From Rathayibacter sp. VKM Ac-2857 (GTDB taxonomy: Bacteria > Actinomycetota > Actinomycetes > Actinomycetales > Microbacteriaceae), in the NCBI RefSeq assembly GCF_013205025.1, contig NZ_JABMLE010000004.1, positions 432,946 through 496,945 on the forward strand: a DNA stretch of 64,000 nt. The letters run 5' to 3'. The position numbers were made by a program, and so were the translations under genes. Shown one piece after another: positions 34,930 to 43,483 of this stretch. The number at the start of each line of letters is the position of its first letter. The stretch's first letter is position 1. The notes beneath the pieces were generated by a model, which worked only from the letters and a program-made list of their open reading frames with translations, was not told the origin of the DNA and did not search any database.

Positions 34930-35408
34930 TCTGTGTCCTTCGGGTGGGAGTGGGTGTCGTGGGCCTGGACCGCGGTGCCGATCGCGTGGAGCACGCGCCG
35001 GGCGGTGTCGACGTCGGCCAGATCGAGCCCCGCGGCGGCGTTCCCCGCCCAGGGCGCGGCGCGGGCGGCGGCAGCGGCGAGCACGGCGTCACCCTCCGGC
35101 GTCAGGGTGACGAGCTGCGCGCGTCGGTGGTGTGGGTTGGGCTGGAAGGCGACGAAGCCGTCGCGTTCGAGGTCGTTCACGATCCGTTGGACGTTCTGCC
35201 GGGAGACGTCGAGGTCGCGGGCGAGCCAGGCGACCGGCCGTGGTGCACCCGCGGCGAGGGCGCCGAGGATCTGCCAGCGCGCCGAGGTCAACCCGAGATC
35301 CGCGACGAGGCGATCCCCGGATGCGGAGAGGACGTTGCTGAGGTGGAGGACGCTGAGCACCAGATCCTGGAAGGGAGGAGCGTGCTCGGCGAGCTGCGGG
35401 GGGTGCAT
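34926..35408 (-). CDS. MarR-family transcriptional regulator
   Basis: 160 aa from ATG 35406-35408; another ATG at 35427-35429 would add seven residues. The winged HTH spans about 35-110: GLTSARWQILGALAAGAPRP, VAWLARDLDVSRQNVQRIVN, and the wing DGFVAFQPNPHHRRAQLVTL with conserved DxR-like NPHHRR. It is coupled to the deazaflavin-dependent oxidoreductase gene and probably represses both through the inverted repeat upstream. Confidence 0.85.
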   Translation of the reverse strand: MHPPQLAEHAPPFQDLVLSVLHLSNVLSASGDRLVADLGLTSARWQILGALAAGAPRPVAWLARDLDVSRQNVQRIVNDLERDGFVAFQPNPHHRRAQLVTLTPEGDAVLAAAAARAAPWAGNAAAGLDLADVDTARRVLHAIGTAVQAHDTHSHPKDTE

Positions 35409-35440
35409 ACGACAAATATACGTCACCATGCTGTCAAAAC

Positions 35441-35454
35441 GTCACGATAGTGAC
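35441..35454. promoter_or_regulatory. Inverted repeat upstream of the MarR gene
   Basis: GTCAC-GATA-GTGAC, a perfect 5-bp-arm inverted repeat, 33 bp before the MarR start and close to a TTGACA-like hexamer (minus strand, 35433-35438). Another GTCAC lies at 35422. Candidate MarR operator. Confidence 0.45.
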
Positions 35455-35539
35455 TTTAAGGGAGGCGACGCGCCGGTGCCGTAAGGGGGTCGTTCACCGC
35501 ATCAGTTCGGCGAGTGAGATGCACCGCGCATAGGCACGG

Positions 35540-36361
35540 GTGGCAGTGTCCCGTCAGACCCGCCCGATGAGAAGCCCGGTGACGGGGCGGCTATCGGGAC
35601 ACTGGGACAGCGATCAGAAGGCAAGACCGCGCACCCGAGCGGAGGTGCTCGACGACCTCGAGCGGCAGATGCGTTCCGATCCCGACTTCGCTGGTGAGCG
35701 AACCGTGGAGGCACTGGGCGCCGACTTCCAGCGTCTGCATCCGATGATGCGCCGCCGCTTCGGCGTCGGCCTCGATTCGAGGGAGGCCTGCATCGGCAGG
35801 GGAGTGATGACCTCCATCCGTCGCGGCCCCTGGTGGACGGTCCCGTTCCTGCAGATCGGACGGCTCCGGAACATCCTGATCCCCGACACCGGGGAGGATG
35901 TGGCGTTCACGATCGAGAACTACCCGTACCGGGACGCGCTCGGCCGCGAGACGGTCACCTTCGTCCGCACCTACGCGATCACGCCCCGGCGGACGGCCCG
36001 CTTCGACGCGACGATGGTGCTCGTCGGGCGCCGGGTGGTCGACTACCTCGGGTCCCACCAGCACCTGGCCGTGGACTTGGACCTCGAGGTCGATGACCGG
36101 GGCGGGCTGATCCTGACCTCTCACGAGCAACGCTTCTACGAGGGGCCGATCGCGTTCCGGTTTCCGATGCTGTTCAGCGGCCGAGCGACGCTGCACGAGT
36201 ACTGGTCCGACGAGGACGACTCGTTCCACGTCGACCTCGAGGTGCGCAACGACGTCTTCGGCTTCCTCTTCGGCTACTCCGGCACCTTCACCGCCGAATG
36301 GACGCCCGCGACCGACGCTCCTGCCCGGCTGAAACCGAGACGGACCGAAGCCCGGACCTGA
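35540..36361 (+). CDS. DUF4166-domain protein
   Basis: 273 aa from GTG 35540; the internal ATG at 35567 is an alternative. From about residue 55 the sequence follows DUF4166: LGADFQRLHPMMRRRFGVGL, CIGRGVMTSI, TVPFLQIGRLRNILIPDTGE, FTIENYPYRDALGRETVTFV, and RFYEGPIAFRFPMLFSG. These proteins may bind lipids; the family is often linked to saccharopine-dehydrogenase-like enzymes, absent here. Function unproven. Confidence 0.8.
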   Translation: MAVSRQTRPMRSPVTGRLSGHWDSDQKARPRTRAEVLDDLERQMRSDPDFAGERTVEALGADFQRLHPMMRRRFGVGLDSREACIGRGVMTSIRRGPWWTVPFLQIGRLRNILIPDTGEDVAFTIENYPYRDALGRETVTFVRTYAITPRRTARFDATMVLVGRRVVDYLGSHQHLAVDLDLEVDDRGGLILTSHEQRFYEGPIAFRFPMLFSGRATLHEYWSDEDDSFHVDLEVRNDVFGFLFGYSGTFTAEWTPATDAPARLKPRRTEART

Positions 36362-36447
36362 CTGAGCCGAGCTGCTCGGTGCGCTGTCCGGCCGTCTCGT
36401 AGGGGATCGTCTACCGAGCCGCCTCCCGACCTGTCTCGCGCTCGCTC

Positions 36448-38226
36448 TCAGGAGGGGCAGGCCTGCAGAGTCGCAACGTCTTCCGTCAGCGTGAGCGGAC
36501 TACCGAGCAGAGTGGCGTAGTTCTTCGACGTCCGCTTCATGGCGTCCAACGCCTCCTGGTGGACGCAGTCTTTCTCGACGAGGAGGACGGCCGATCCCCG
36601 GATCGCGCCTGCAGCCACGCCCGCGAGCGCATCGGGGAAGTTGGTTCCGGAGGCGAGGTAGACGGTGTCCTGAACCGTCTTCTGGAAGAAGAGGCGCGCG
36701 CTCGTGTCATAGCGGTCCCGACCGGCGACGCGGTCGATCCGGGTGGAGAAGAAGTCGGATCGAAGCGATGCCTCGATGGCGGGGCTGATGGTCGTCGGGC
36801 CTCCCACCAGCGTGAAGGTGTCGGATCCCGTCCGGCTCAGGGCGCCGCGAGTCGCGTCGTCGACGGTCGAAGACTCGCCGTCGAGGAGGAGCACGGGGGA
36901 ACTGCTCTGGGCGGCGACGGACGATGCCGAGAGGGCGTCGGGGAAGTTCCGGCCGGTCGCGATGTAGACCTCCATCGCGTCCTGCTCGCGACGATCCCTG
37001 TCGAACACGCCGGCCACGAGCATGCGGGACGTCTCGTAGCGGTCGCGTCCGCCGATCCTCTCGGTGACCGGAGCGAGCCGGGCGATGGTCTCGTAGGTCG
37101 ACGGAGTGATCGTGAGGTCGCTGCCGACCACCACGATGCGGCGTGGCGCGAGGCGGCGGATCTCGTCGGCGACGACGGGCGTGAGACTGTTCGGGTCCGT
37201 GAGGAGAAGGGCTCCCCCTCGGGCGGCGGCCGCAGGCCCGGCGCTGAGGGCGTCGGGCCAGTTCGCACCACTTGCGATGTAGAGCACCGGGACCCCGGGT
37301 GAGAAGGCGGACCTGCTGATCGCGACGGAGGTCGCGTACCGGTCGGAACCGCTCAGCCGATCCGTGTGCCAGCTCCACGGCTCGTCCGCCGGGATCGCCA
37401 GGTCGATGCCCTCGACGTACCGGTCCGCGACGGGGAAGAAGGTGGCATCGTGCGCCCTGCGAGCGTCCTTCCAGAACCGGTCGTCGTAGCCTCCGCTCCA
37501 CGCGCTCGCGAGGACCGTGTAAGTGCCCCTCGGTAGACCGGTCAGGACGTACGAGCCTTCACCCTCTGCGTTCGGGACGACCTCCACCGTGCCGATGCCG
37601 AACAAGCGCTTCGTGTACGGGTCTCGGTACACGCCCTGGACGGACCAGTTCGTCGCGAGCCCCGACACGCTGCCGCGGATCGCCCCGGGAGGAGTCGTCG
37701 TCAGAGTCACGTTGCTCGCCGGCGCCGCGACCGGTTGCGCGCCCACAGCAACAGCGCTTCCTCCGAACCAGACCGCTCCCCACTCCTGCCCTCCATAGGG
37801 GCGGAAGTGCAGGAAGTACTCCGCCCCCCGCTCCAGGCCGGTGAGAGTGAAGCGCGAGGAAGTCAGACGGACCTCGTCGATACGCCGTCGATCCGAATTC
37901 CACACATCCACGAAGAAGTCGCCGCTCGGCAGACCGTTGGGGCCGAGGTCGCCTTCGCTCGCATCCTCGAAGACGATCGATCCGCTGATCGCCGCATCGG
38001 CCGCGGTGCTCGCCGCCGTGACCCGTGCCCCCTCGGGAAGCGGACTGGCGGCGCTCGGCTCCGAGAACATCGCCGAGTCCAGCTGAGCGACGCCGTTCGA
38101 CGCGATCTCGACGCCTCCAGGTGGAGTGCCGGCCGCCACCGGTGAGACGGTGCCCAGGCCCAGAGGGAGCATGAGAGCGATAGTGCCCGCGACGAGGCTG
38201 ATGTGGCGGCCAAGCTGCGAACGCAT
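36448..38226 (-). CDS. Secreted surface protein with three cell-wall-binding (CW_binding_2) repeats
   Basis: 592 aa from ATG 38224-38226 with GGGAG 4 bp upstream. Signal peptide MRSQLGRHISLVAGTIALML with cleavage near SPVAAG. Residues about 60-280 hold two carboxypeptidase-regulatory/SdrD-like beta modules (FTLTGLERGAEYFLHFRPYG, YVLTGLPRGTYTVLASAWSG). The C-terminal 300 residues are three CW_binding_2 units, starting DRLSGSDRYATSVAISRSAF, ERIGGRDRYETSRMLVAGVF and DRVAGRDRYDTSARLFFQKT, each with a NWPDALS/NFPDALS motif. Anchored to wall polymers; possible adhesin. Confidence 0.88.
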   Translation of the reverse strand: MRSQLGRHISLVAGTIALMLPLGLGTVSPVAAGTPPGGVEIASNGVAQLDSAMFSEPSAASPLPEGARVTAASTAADAAISGSIVFEDASEGDLGPNGLPSGDFFVDVWNSDRRRIDEVRLTSSRFTLTGLERGAEYFLHFRPYGGQEWGAVWFGGSAVAVGAQPVAAPASNVTLTTTPPGAIRGSVSGLATNWSVQGVYRDPYTKRLFGIGTVEVVPNAEGEGSYVLTGLPRGTYTVLASAWSGGYDDRFWKDARRAHDATFFPVADRYVEGIDLAIPADEPWSWHTDRLSGSDRYATSVAISRSAFSPGVPVLYIASGANWPDALSAGPAAAARGGALLLTDPNSLTPVVADEIRRLAPRRIVVVGSDLTITPSTYETIARLAPVTERIGGRDRYETSRMLVAGVFDRDRREQDAMEVYIATGRNFPDALSASSVAAQSSSPVLLLDGESSTVDDATRGALSRTGSDTFTLVGGPTTISPAIEASLRSDFFSTRIDRVAGRDRYDTSARLFFQKTVQDTVYLASGTNFPDALAGVAAGAIRGSAVLLVEKDCVHQEALDAMKRTSKNYATLLGSPLTLTEDVATLQACPS

Positions 38227-38627
38227 GGAGCTCCCTGGAGTGACGGCGTGGGCTGCTGAGGCAGCAGGCACGTCCGCATGGTACTGACACCTCACGCTCC
38301 TGAGCAGATCTGTTGTGAGACCAGCACCGAAGACGTCGACCCTTCTCTCGTCTCGGAGGCAGGAACTGTTCCGATAGCCGATCGCTGATCGGTCTTCTTC
38401 ACCTCTACGAATTCGTGCGGGATCGCGCAGGTGGTTCTACGGTGAACCATGGGGATTCTGAGCAGTGTCCGGGCCGGCTCTTCGATCAGCCTTTGGGTCA
38501 GTGCGCCGTCTCCGACGAAGCCCATTCCGCTGCACCGACGTGTCCCGTAAGAGGATCAATGAGTAAGACATCTTCTCGCGCGAAGGTTCACGTTGTTCGT
38601 CGCAGCGCTCGACCTAGGCTTGTGGGC
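38227..38627. other. Intergenic stretch
   Basis: 401 bp between divergent genes. It holds a short hairpin GCTGC-TGAG-GCAGC near 38251 and a minus-strand frame of 77 codons (38292-38525) that I cannot support as a gene. Promoters of both neighbours should be here. Confidence 0.4.
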
Positions 38628-39095
38628 ATGCGGGTGCGAGCGATGGTCCATTTGGCGGTGTTGTCCTGGATCTCGGTGCTGATGCTCGGATGCACGCAGG
38701 CGGAGGCGCCTCAACCGCTGACTCCGCCGTCGCCCTATTTCGCCACCGCCCCCGCGCCGGACGGAGCTGTCTATCGCTCCTTCTACCGCGGTGGCGTCAA
38801 GGGTTACGAGATCAGCCGGGCGCGGTGGCTCGACGACGGTGACGGCCTCGAGGTCAGCATCGGCGGCAGTTCGAATTGCCTGCACGTTCCGTCGGCGCTG
38901 GAGGTCCTCGCCTCGGACCATCTTCTGATCCGTACCGAGAAGGTCGCGTTCGGGGGATGCGTCGAGGACTTCCAGTACTGGACGTTCGTGTTCGACACTC
39001 CGGAAGGGCTGGACGCCACGGAAGCCGTCGATGTGGACATCGTCGACGAGGACTCGAGTATCGGCGCCGAAGTGATGGCGCCGCGCACTTCGTAG
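38628..39095 (+). CDS. Lipoprotein of unknown function, 155 aa
   Basis: ATG at 38628 (MRVRAMVHLAVLSWISVLML) gives a signal peptide with lipobox LMLGC (Cys about 21). The mature part contains two cysteines (NCLH, GGCVED) likely joined in a disulfide, and hydrophobic beta-like strands. No Shine-Dalgarno is seen; a leaderless start is possible. No family recognised. Confidence 0.65.
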   Translation: MRVRAMVHLAVLSWISVLMLGCTQAEAPQPLTPPSPYFATAPAPDGAVYRSFYRGGVKGYEISRARWLDDGDGLEVSIGGSSNCLHVPSALEVLASDHLLIRTEKVAFGGCVEDFQYWTFVFDTPEGLDATEAVDVDIVDEDSSIGAEVMAPRTS

Positions 39096-39176
39096 CCGGT
39101 ACGCACTGGTAGCGAGACGGCTGACGAAACCAGGCAGAAGCGAGCCCGTACCGGATGGGGATCGGTCAGCGAAGAT

Positions 39177-39806
39177 TCAGGACGCAGGCGTGAGTGGGCC
39201 GGTCGTGAAGTCGCTCCGACCGTCGCCGCCGCAGACCTGGAATTCGGACGGAGTGTCGATTCCCGGTCCGGCGCCGTCCGAGGTGACGAGCACCCGGACG
39301 GTCGTGGCGGTCGTCGGCGTGCAGTCGTACGCTCCGACTGCTGAGAGCTGGCCCTCCGCCTGAGCCGACTCACCCGGAGCGAGAGCCCCCGGGAACGCTT
39401 CCGCTCCTGACGTGCCGGCGCTGGCCAGCTGCGTCCCGTCGGCGCCGAGCATCAGAACGCCCGGCCACCCGAAGTACGAGCACGCCTGATCGGACGCGTT
39501 GGTGAGCACGATCGCGAACCCTTCCTGGCCCGCCCCGGAGAGCTCGGGTCGGTCCTCCACCGCGGCCGTGAGCTGCGTGTCCTGGCACCGGTCCTCCGGC
39601 CACACCGGACCAGCCGCCGCATCCGGGGTCCCCGTCGGCGTAGCGGAGGCGGTCGACGTCGGAGTGGCGGTCGCGGTGGACGCAGGTGCGGCGGCCGATG
39701 TCGATGCCGAAGCCCCTGCTGTCGAACCGGCGCAACTGAGGAGTGCGAGCACCGGAACGGTGAGCAGCAGGGCGAGAGTCGAGCGGGAGGTCCGAGTCGT
39801 CGTCAT
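39177..39806 (-). CDS. DUF4232-type lipoprotein
   Basis: 209 aa. Signal peptide with lipobox ALLSCAG (Cys about 25), a Thr/Ala/Ser/Pro linker to about residue 65, then a beta-sandwich domain with QLTAAVEDRPELSGAGQEGF, VLTNASDQACSYFGWPGVLM and GALAPGESAQAEGQLS, typical of DUF4232. Three cysteines at least remain in the domain. Exposed outside the membrane; function unknown. Confidence 0.78.
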   Translation of the reverse strand: MTTTRTSRSTLALLLTVPVLALLSCAGSTAGASASTSAAAPASTATATPTSTASATPTGTPDAAAGPVWPEDRCQDTQLTAAVEDRPELSGAGQEGFAIVLTNASDQACSYFGWPGVLMLGADGTQLASAGTSGAEAFPGALAPGESAQAEGQLSAVGAYDCTPTTATTVRVLVTSDGAGPGIDTPSEFQVCGGDGRSDFTTGPLTPAS

Positions 39807-39829
39807 CCGGCGAATCTACCTTTGACTGC

Positions 39830-40180
39830 TCACTCCCAGTGCGAGACGACGGGCGGCGGAACTTCCCGCTCGTGGTTGAGCACTCGAAAAGCGATCGCGA
39901 GGACGACGCAGACGCCGGCGCCGATCAATGCGGCAGCGCCAGCCACCGTCATCCACAGCGGTTGGACAGCCGAACCGTCCGCGCACAGCGGATTCCACAG
40001 GAAGCTCTTGGAGCTGGAGTAGCTTCCGCGGACCTCGCACGCCTCTCCTGGATCCCACATGTAAAGCGATGACATCAGCCCGAGAGCGGCGGCGAAAACG
40101 GAGAAGAGCACGGCGAAAATGAGCGGGATCGCGTGATCCGGCCGAAGAGACTGGTCAACGCTCACCGGAACATCATGCAC
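39830..40180 (-). CDS. Small membrane protein, 116 aa
   Basis: GTG start at 40178-40180. Two helices (IPLIFAVLFSVFAAALGLMS and MTVAGAAALIGAGVCVVLAI) enclose an external loop with two cysteines (CEVRG, LCADGS) that could form a disulfide. Lies 23 bp upstream of the DUF4232 gene on the same strand and might be cotranscribed. No family recognised. Confidence 0.6.
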   Translation of the reverse strand: MHDVPVSVDQSLRPDHAIPLIFAVLFSVFAAALGLMSSLYMWDPGEACEVRGSYSSSKSFLWNPLCADGSAVQPLWMTVAGAAALIGAGVCVVLAIAFRVLNHEREVPPPVVSHWE

Positions 40181-40360
40181 CGCACTCCATACGAACGCGC
40201 GAGAGGCAGTACGTCGGGTGCTCGGCTGACCTCCGCTACGGCAACGACGTGGTGGTCATCGAATCGCGACTGGAGCGCGTCGACCAGTCCTAGAGTCTGT
40301 TCCCCCGACCGTTCCGTAGAGGGATCACCCGCCGGGCGGCGGCGGTACCGCGATCGGTGT

Positions 40361-40645
40361 TCAACCGCGGCGGCTGCGAACTATGAGAGTCGACACGCCC
40401 GCCAATGCCGCGATCAAGCCCACTCCGATCAGGGCGACCGCGACGTTCGAGGTCTGCACCACCGCCGCGGATGGTGTGACGTCCAGCGCCCCAGCCGCCT
40501 CGTGAACGTTGTACTCGATTGCTGACCAGACACTGGCTGCGCAGCAGAGGAGGAGCCCCGCGACGAAGATCCCGACACTCGTCAGAGAGCCGCGACGCAC
40601 CGCTGTGTCAGCCCTCGACGCTGGTCCGTCTTGCTGCTCACCCAC
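40361..40645 (-). CDS. Small membrane protein, 94 aa
   Basis: GTG start. Two predicted helices (LTSVGIFVAGLLLCCAASVW and VAVALIGVGLIAALAGVSTL) and a basic C-terminal tail SRRG. Same strand as 39830. Function unknown. Confidence 0.6.
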   Translation of the reverse strand: MGEQQDGPASRADTAVRRGSLTSVGIFVAGLLLCCAASVWSAIEYNVHEAAGALDVTPSAAVVQTSNVAVALIGVGLIAALAGVSTLIVRSRRG

Positions 40646-40764
40646 GGGGTCGAGGGTACCTACCCCACGCAGGACGAGGGGATCTGCACGGCATCTCCTA
40701 TTGAGCGGAGGGGGCGCCTCCGGCGCCAGCGCAGGGCGGGGAAGAGACCGACGTCCTTGGGGTG

Positions 40765-40806
40765 GGCGGGTCTCGATACGCGCCTACGGGGCTACTCGAC
40801 CAGCAT
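40765..40806 (-). repeat. Dispersed inverted-repeat element, copy 9
   Basis: GGCGGGTCTCGATACGCGCC followed by TACGGGGCTACTCGACCAGC. The flank after it (TGTCTGCGGGCGTCTCTTCC) is the inverse of the flank of copy 6, so the longer unit was duplicated here as well. Confidence 0.75.
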
Positions 40807-40893
40807 GTCTGCGGGCGTCTCTTCCAAGGAGACGGAGCAATGGACAGTTGGAAGTGACAGGTGCTCCCTTTCGGCGTTGAGTAGCTTCGGGAC

Positions 40894-41163
40894 ATGGATG
40901 AGTCGACTGAGTTGCCCGCTTATGAGTGGCGGATCGATCTGAACGGGCCGTCGAGGCTTCTGCTCAGCGAAACGAAGGCGGCTGTGACCCGTGTATCGGA
41001 GCAGGCTGCAGTTCTCCACACTCAGTCTTCGGATTCGGGTGTGTGGGGGAGGGTCGTGATCGCTGCGCGCTCCGCCATCCGTCTCGGTGCGAACGAGCAC
41101 GAGATCGCCGTCGCGACAGGGCTCACGCTCGAGGCCGTTCGGTCGATGCTTCGAGGTGCTTGA
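40894..41163 (+). CDS. Hypothetical protein, 89 aa
   Basis: Soluble. Starts MDESTELPAYEWRIDLNGPS. The C-terminal 25 residues (GANEHEIAVATGLTLEAVRS) look like an HTH: a short helix, a turn and a recognition-like helix. It could be a small DNA-binding protein, but no family is recognised. A worn copy of the dispersed repeat lies 90 bp upstream. Confidence 0.5.
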   Translation: MDESTELPAYEWRIDLNGPSRLLLSETKAAVTRVSEQAAVLHTQSSDSGVWGRVVIAARSAIRLGANEHEIAVATGLTLEAVRSMLRGA

Positions 41164-41244
41164 ACATCGGCGCAGCCCGTCCCTCAAGGGGATGGTGCTC
41201 GGCCCAGTCGCGCACCGTGGGCCAGGCGCCCTGTGGCGACCGAC

Positions 41245-41532
41245 CTACGGTCGGTCGAGTTCCGCGAGTCGGCGGGCGTAACGAGCCAGCTCGTTCCGCA
41301 TCTGCTCGACCGCCCTCGGCGTGAAGCGCCTCACCTGCATGTCGAGGATCGCATCGGCCATCACGTCGCTGACCTCGAACGCTGCGGCGACGGCCGCCCT
41401 CTCGTCGTCGCGACCTCCCGAGACGTTCGCGCACACCCGGAACAGCTTCTCGGGGTTCTCGACAGCTCTGATGTAGGCGTTGACGATCTCGGTACTCGTC
41501 ACCAGGCTTTGACGTTCATTGTCGTCGTCCAT
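41245..41532 (-). CDS. Stand-alone GyrA-like coiled-coil protein, 95 aa
   Basis: The C-terminal half (ADAILDMQVRRFTPRAVEQM) resembles the GyrA/ParC region AxAILDMQLRRLT that follows the tower domain, where it forms part of a coiled-coil. The upstream part is EIVNAYIRAVENPEKLFRVC. There is no catalytic Tyr or winged helix, and the whole protein is 95 aa, so it cannot be a gyrase subunit. It may be a small protein that mimics or binds gyrase, or a domesticated fragment. Intact start (ATG 41530-41532) and stop argue against simple debris. Confidence 0.55.
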   Translation of the reverse strand: MDDDNERQSLVTSTEIVNAYIRAVENPEKLFRVCANVSGGRDDERAAVAAAFEVSDVMADAILDMQVRRFTPRAVEQMRNELARYARRLAELDRP

Positions 41533-41745
41533 GCGGTCACCGTACCGGCCCAGAGCGATTGGACATCGCGCCAGACACGTCCGACTCGGAGATGGTTCAG
41601 TGGGTCAGACCCGTCGCTCATCTGCAGACCCGGACCCGAGCAGTCATTGCACCGTCACTCGACTGAGTTGCGACCTGCATTCTCCGAACGGAGATCGTTC
41701 GGTGCGACACCTTCCGCCACCCTCGGCCGGACCTATGGTGAGCAG

Positions 41746-42219
41746 ATGGGTCGTCGCTCTGTTGCAATAACGCTCCTGCTGGCCGTCATGGGCACCATGA
41801 CCGCATGTGCTCCAGGGCCGGTTGATCTCGCGCAGCTCACTCAATGGCGCTCGGATCGTCAGGCTGAGATCGACGCGGGAGGTCCGTTCCTTGCTGTGTT
41901 GTCATCCGATTCGATCGCGGGCCAGGAAGGCGACCGGCTGGAGACCGCCTTCGGTCAACCAGCGCTGCCCGGGGCAATCACCTTCGAATGCTTCGGGGAC
42001 GGCACGGTCGAGCTGCAGCTCGACTCCGACTCCACGACGGGCACGGTCGTGACGGGTACAACCACTGTTCGATCCGTGAACTGCGGCGAAGGCCCATTCG
42101 ACATCGACCCTGCCTTCCTCGGCACCGATCCGATCGACTTCTTCGGCGTGGCCACATCCGACGCCGACCGCGACACGGCGTGGTTCCTGACTGTGCGTGG
42201 GGCGCAGAACACGCCTTGA
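41746..42219 (+). CDS. Lipoprotein of unknown function, 157 aa
   Basis: ATG 41746. Signal peptide MGRRSVAITLLLAVMGTMTA with lipobox MTAC. The mature part has two cysteines (FECFGDG, VNCGEGP) and many acidic residues. No known domain. The region between 41533 and 41745 holds nothing recognisable apart from its promoter. Confidence 0.65.
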   Translation: MGRRSVAITLLLAVMGTMTACAPGPVDLAQLTQWRSDRQAEIDAGGPFLAVLSSDSIAGQEGDRLETAFGQPALPGAITFECFGDGTVELQLDSDSTTGTVVTGTTTVRSVNCGEGPFDIDPAFLGTDPIDFFGVATSDADRDTAWFLTVRGAQNTP

Positions 42220-42405
42220 CGGCTCACCGCGCGGATCGGTCTCCGCCGAGCGAGCTGGTCCGCCCCTCAAGGTGTTGGTTCAGAGGAGCGGTGATCCGTT
42301 CTCCGCCGGGGCGAGTCCCGGTCCTCAGAGAGTGGTCCGAGATTCGTTGAGACGAAAGCGGCGCTGCGGACGTTACCGAGTGAGAGTGTTCGGACAGGGG
42401 GACTG

Positions 42406-42849
42406 ATGACGGCATCCACTCAGGACGACGAGGTGCTCGCGCGCGTCGCGGGACGCCTCGACGCGCAGATCACCAGAGCGACGAAGGTCGCCCGCTACCG
42501 GCGCACCCTGGGTGTGCTCGCGGGGATCGGAGTCGTCGCCGCGGGCGTGGGAGCGGGGATCAGCACCTTCGAGGCGGCCACGCCGGGCGCGGTCCGCGAC
42601 GGTGCGGCCTGCTACCGGACGGCCGACCTGAACCAGCGGGACCTCGCCATGGTGGGCGTCGTCGAAGGGCTTCCCGAGGACATCGCGGAGCGGGTCTCCA
42701 CTGTGACCTCGATGTGCGGCTCGGACGAGTCGGTCAGCGCCGTCTGCGTCCGTCCCGACGGCCTCGCCGCCGTGTTCCCGACGGCGCGGGACGAGCCCGA
42801 CGTCGAATGGTGCGCCCGCCTGGGTCTCGACGCTCTCGAGTCCCGATGA
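42406..42849 (+). CDS. Single-span membrane protein coupled to an ECF sigma factor (possible anti-sigma)
   Basis: 147 aa. A cytoplasmic N-terminus of 35 residues (DEVLARVAGRLDAQITRATK) precedes one helix (TLGVLAGIGVVAAGVGAGIS) and an outside domain with four cysteines (ACYRTA, MCGSDES, VCVRPDG, WCARLG), perhaps two disulfides. The TGA overlaps the ATG of the sigma gene (ATGA at 42846-42849). Same order and topology as at 15325-16496. No zinc anti-sigma motif, so the inhibitory mechanism, if any, differs. Confidence 0.65.
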   Translation: MTASTQDDEVLARVAGRLDAQITRATKVARYRRTLGVLAGIGVVAAGVGAGISTFEAATPGAVRDGAACYRTADLNQRDLAMVGVVEGLPEDIAERVSTVTSMCGSDESVSAVCVRPDGLAAVFPTARDEPDVEWCARLGLDALESR

Positions 42850-43397
42850 GCGACGGAAGCGCCGCCGAGGACGACGTCGTCCTTCTGGACGAGCTGGCGG
42901 GAGGCTCCCGCGACGCGTTCGGGGTGCTGTACCGCCGGCACGCGCTGGCCGTGTACCGCTACGCCGTCGCGCGCCTGCGCAGCGAGGAGGACGCGGAGGA
43001 CGTGCTGCAGAGCGTCTTCTTCGCGCTCTGGAAGAAGCGGGCGAGCACGCACTTCGTCGGCACGTCGGCGCTGCCGTGGCTTCTCGTCGCGACGCGGCTG
43101 GAGTGCAACAACGTGCTGCGGGCCGCGATCCGCCAGGTCGCCCGGGAGCAGCCCGACGCCTATGTGGGAACCGCGTTCTCCGCCGAGCGCCTCGTCGAAG
43201 CCCGTCTCGTACTCGAGGACGTCACTCGCGCCGTCTCGCGCCTGCCGGAGATCGACCAGCAGATCTTCCGCCTCTGCCTGGTCGAGGACATGACCTACGC
43301 CGACGCGGCCGCACAGCTCGACGTGCAGGTCGGATCGGTCCGGAACCGCCTGTCCCGGTTGCGCCGGCTCCTCGTCAGCCGCGTCGAAGTCGGCTGA
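42846..43397 (+). CDS. ECF-type RNA polymerase sigma factor
   Basis: 183 aa. Region 2 at about 18-85 (VLYRRHALAVYRYAVARLRS, EEDAEDVLQSVFFALWKKRA) and region 4 at about 120-175 (LPEIDQQIFRLCLVEDMTYA, DAAAQLDVQVGSVRNRLSRL). Translationally coupled to the membrane protein upstream. It is not a close copy of the sigma factor at 15978. Regulon unknown. Confidence 0.9.
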   Translation: MSDGSAAEDDVVLLDELAGGSRDAFGVLYRRHALAVYRYAVARLRSEEDAEDVLQSVFFALWKKRASTHFVGTSALPWLLVATRLECNNVLRAAIRQVAREQPDAYVGTAFSAERLVEARLVLEDVTRAVSRLPEIDQQIFRLCLVEDMTYADAAAQLDVQVGSVRNRLSRLRRLLVSRVEVG

Positions 43398-43483
43398 CGA
43401 CGCGAGAGGGAGAGAGCTCGACCCGAGTTGTCTCGCCGTCCGAGCAGTCCCGAGAAGGATTCTCGGGGAGGCGCCGGTAGTCG

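Noticed and set aside
38292-38525. 77-codon minus-strand frame
   Set aside because: Intact frame but no recognisable motif, ribosome site or partner gene.
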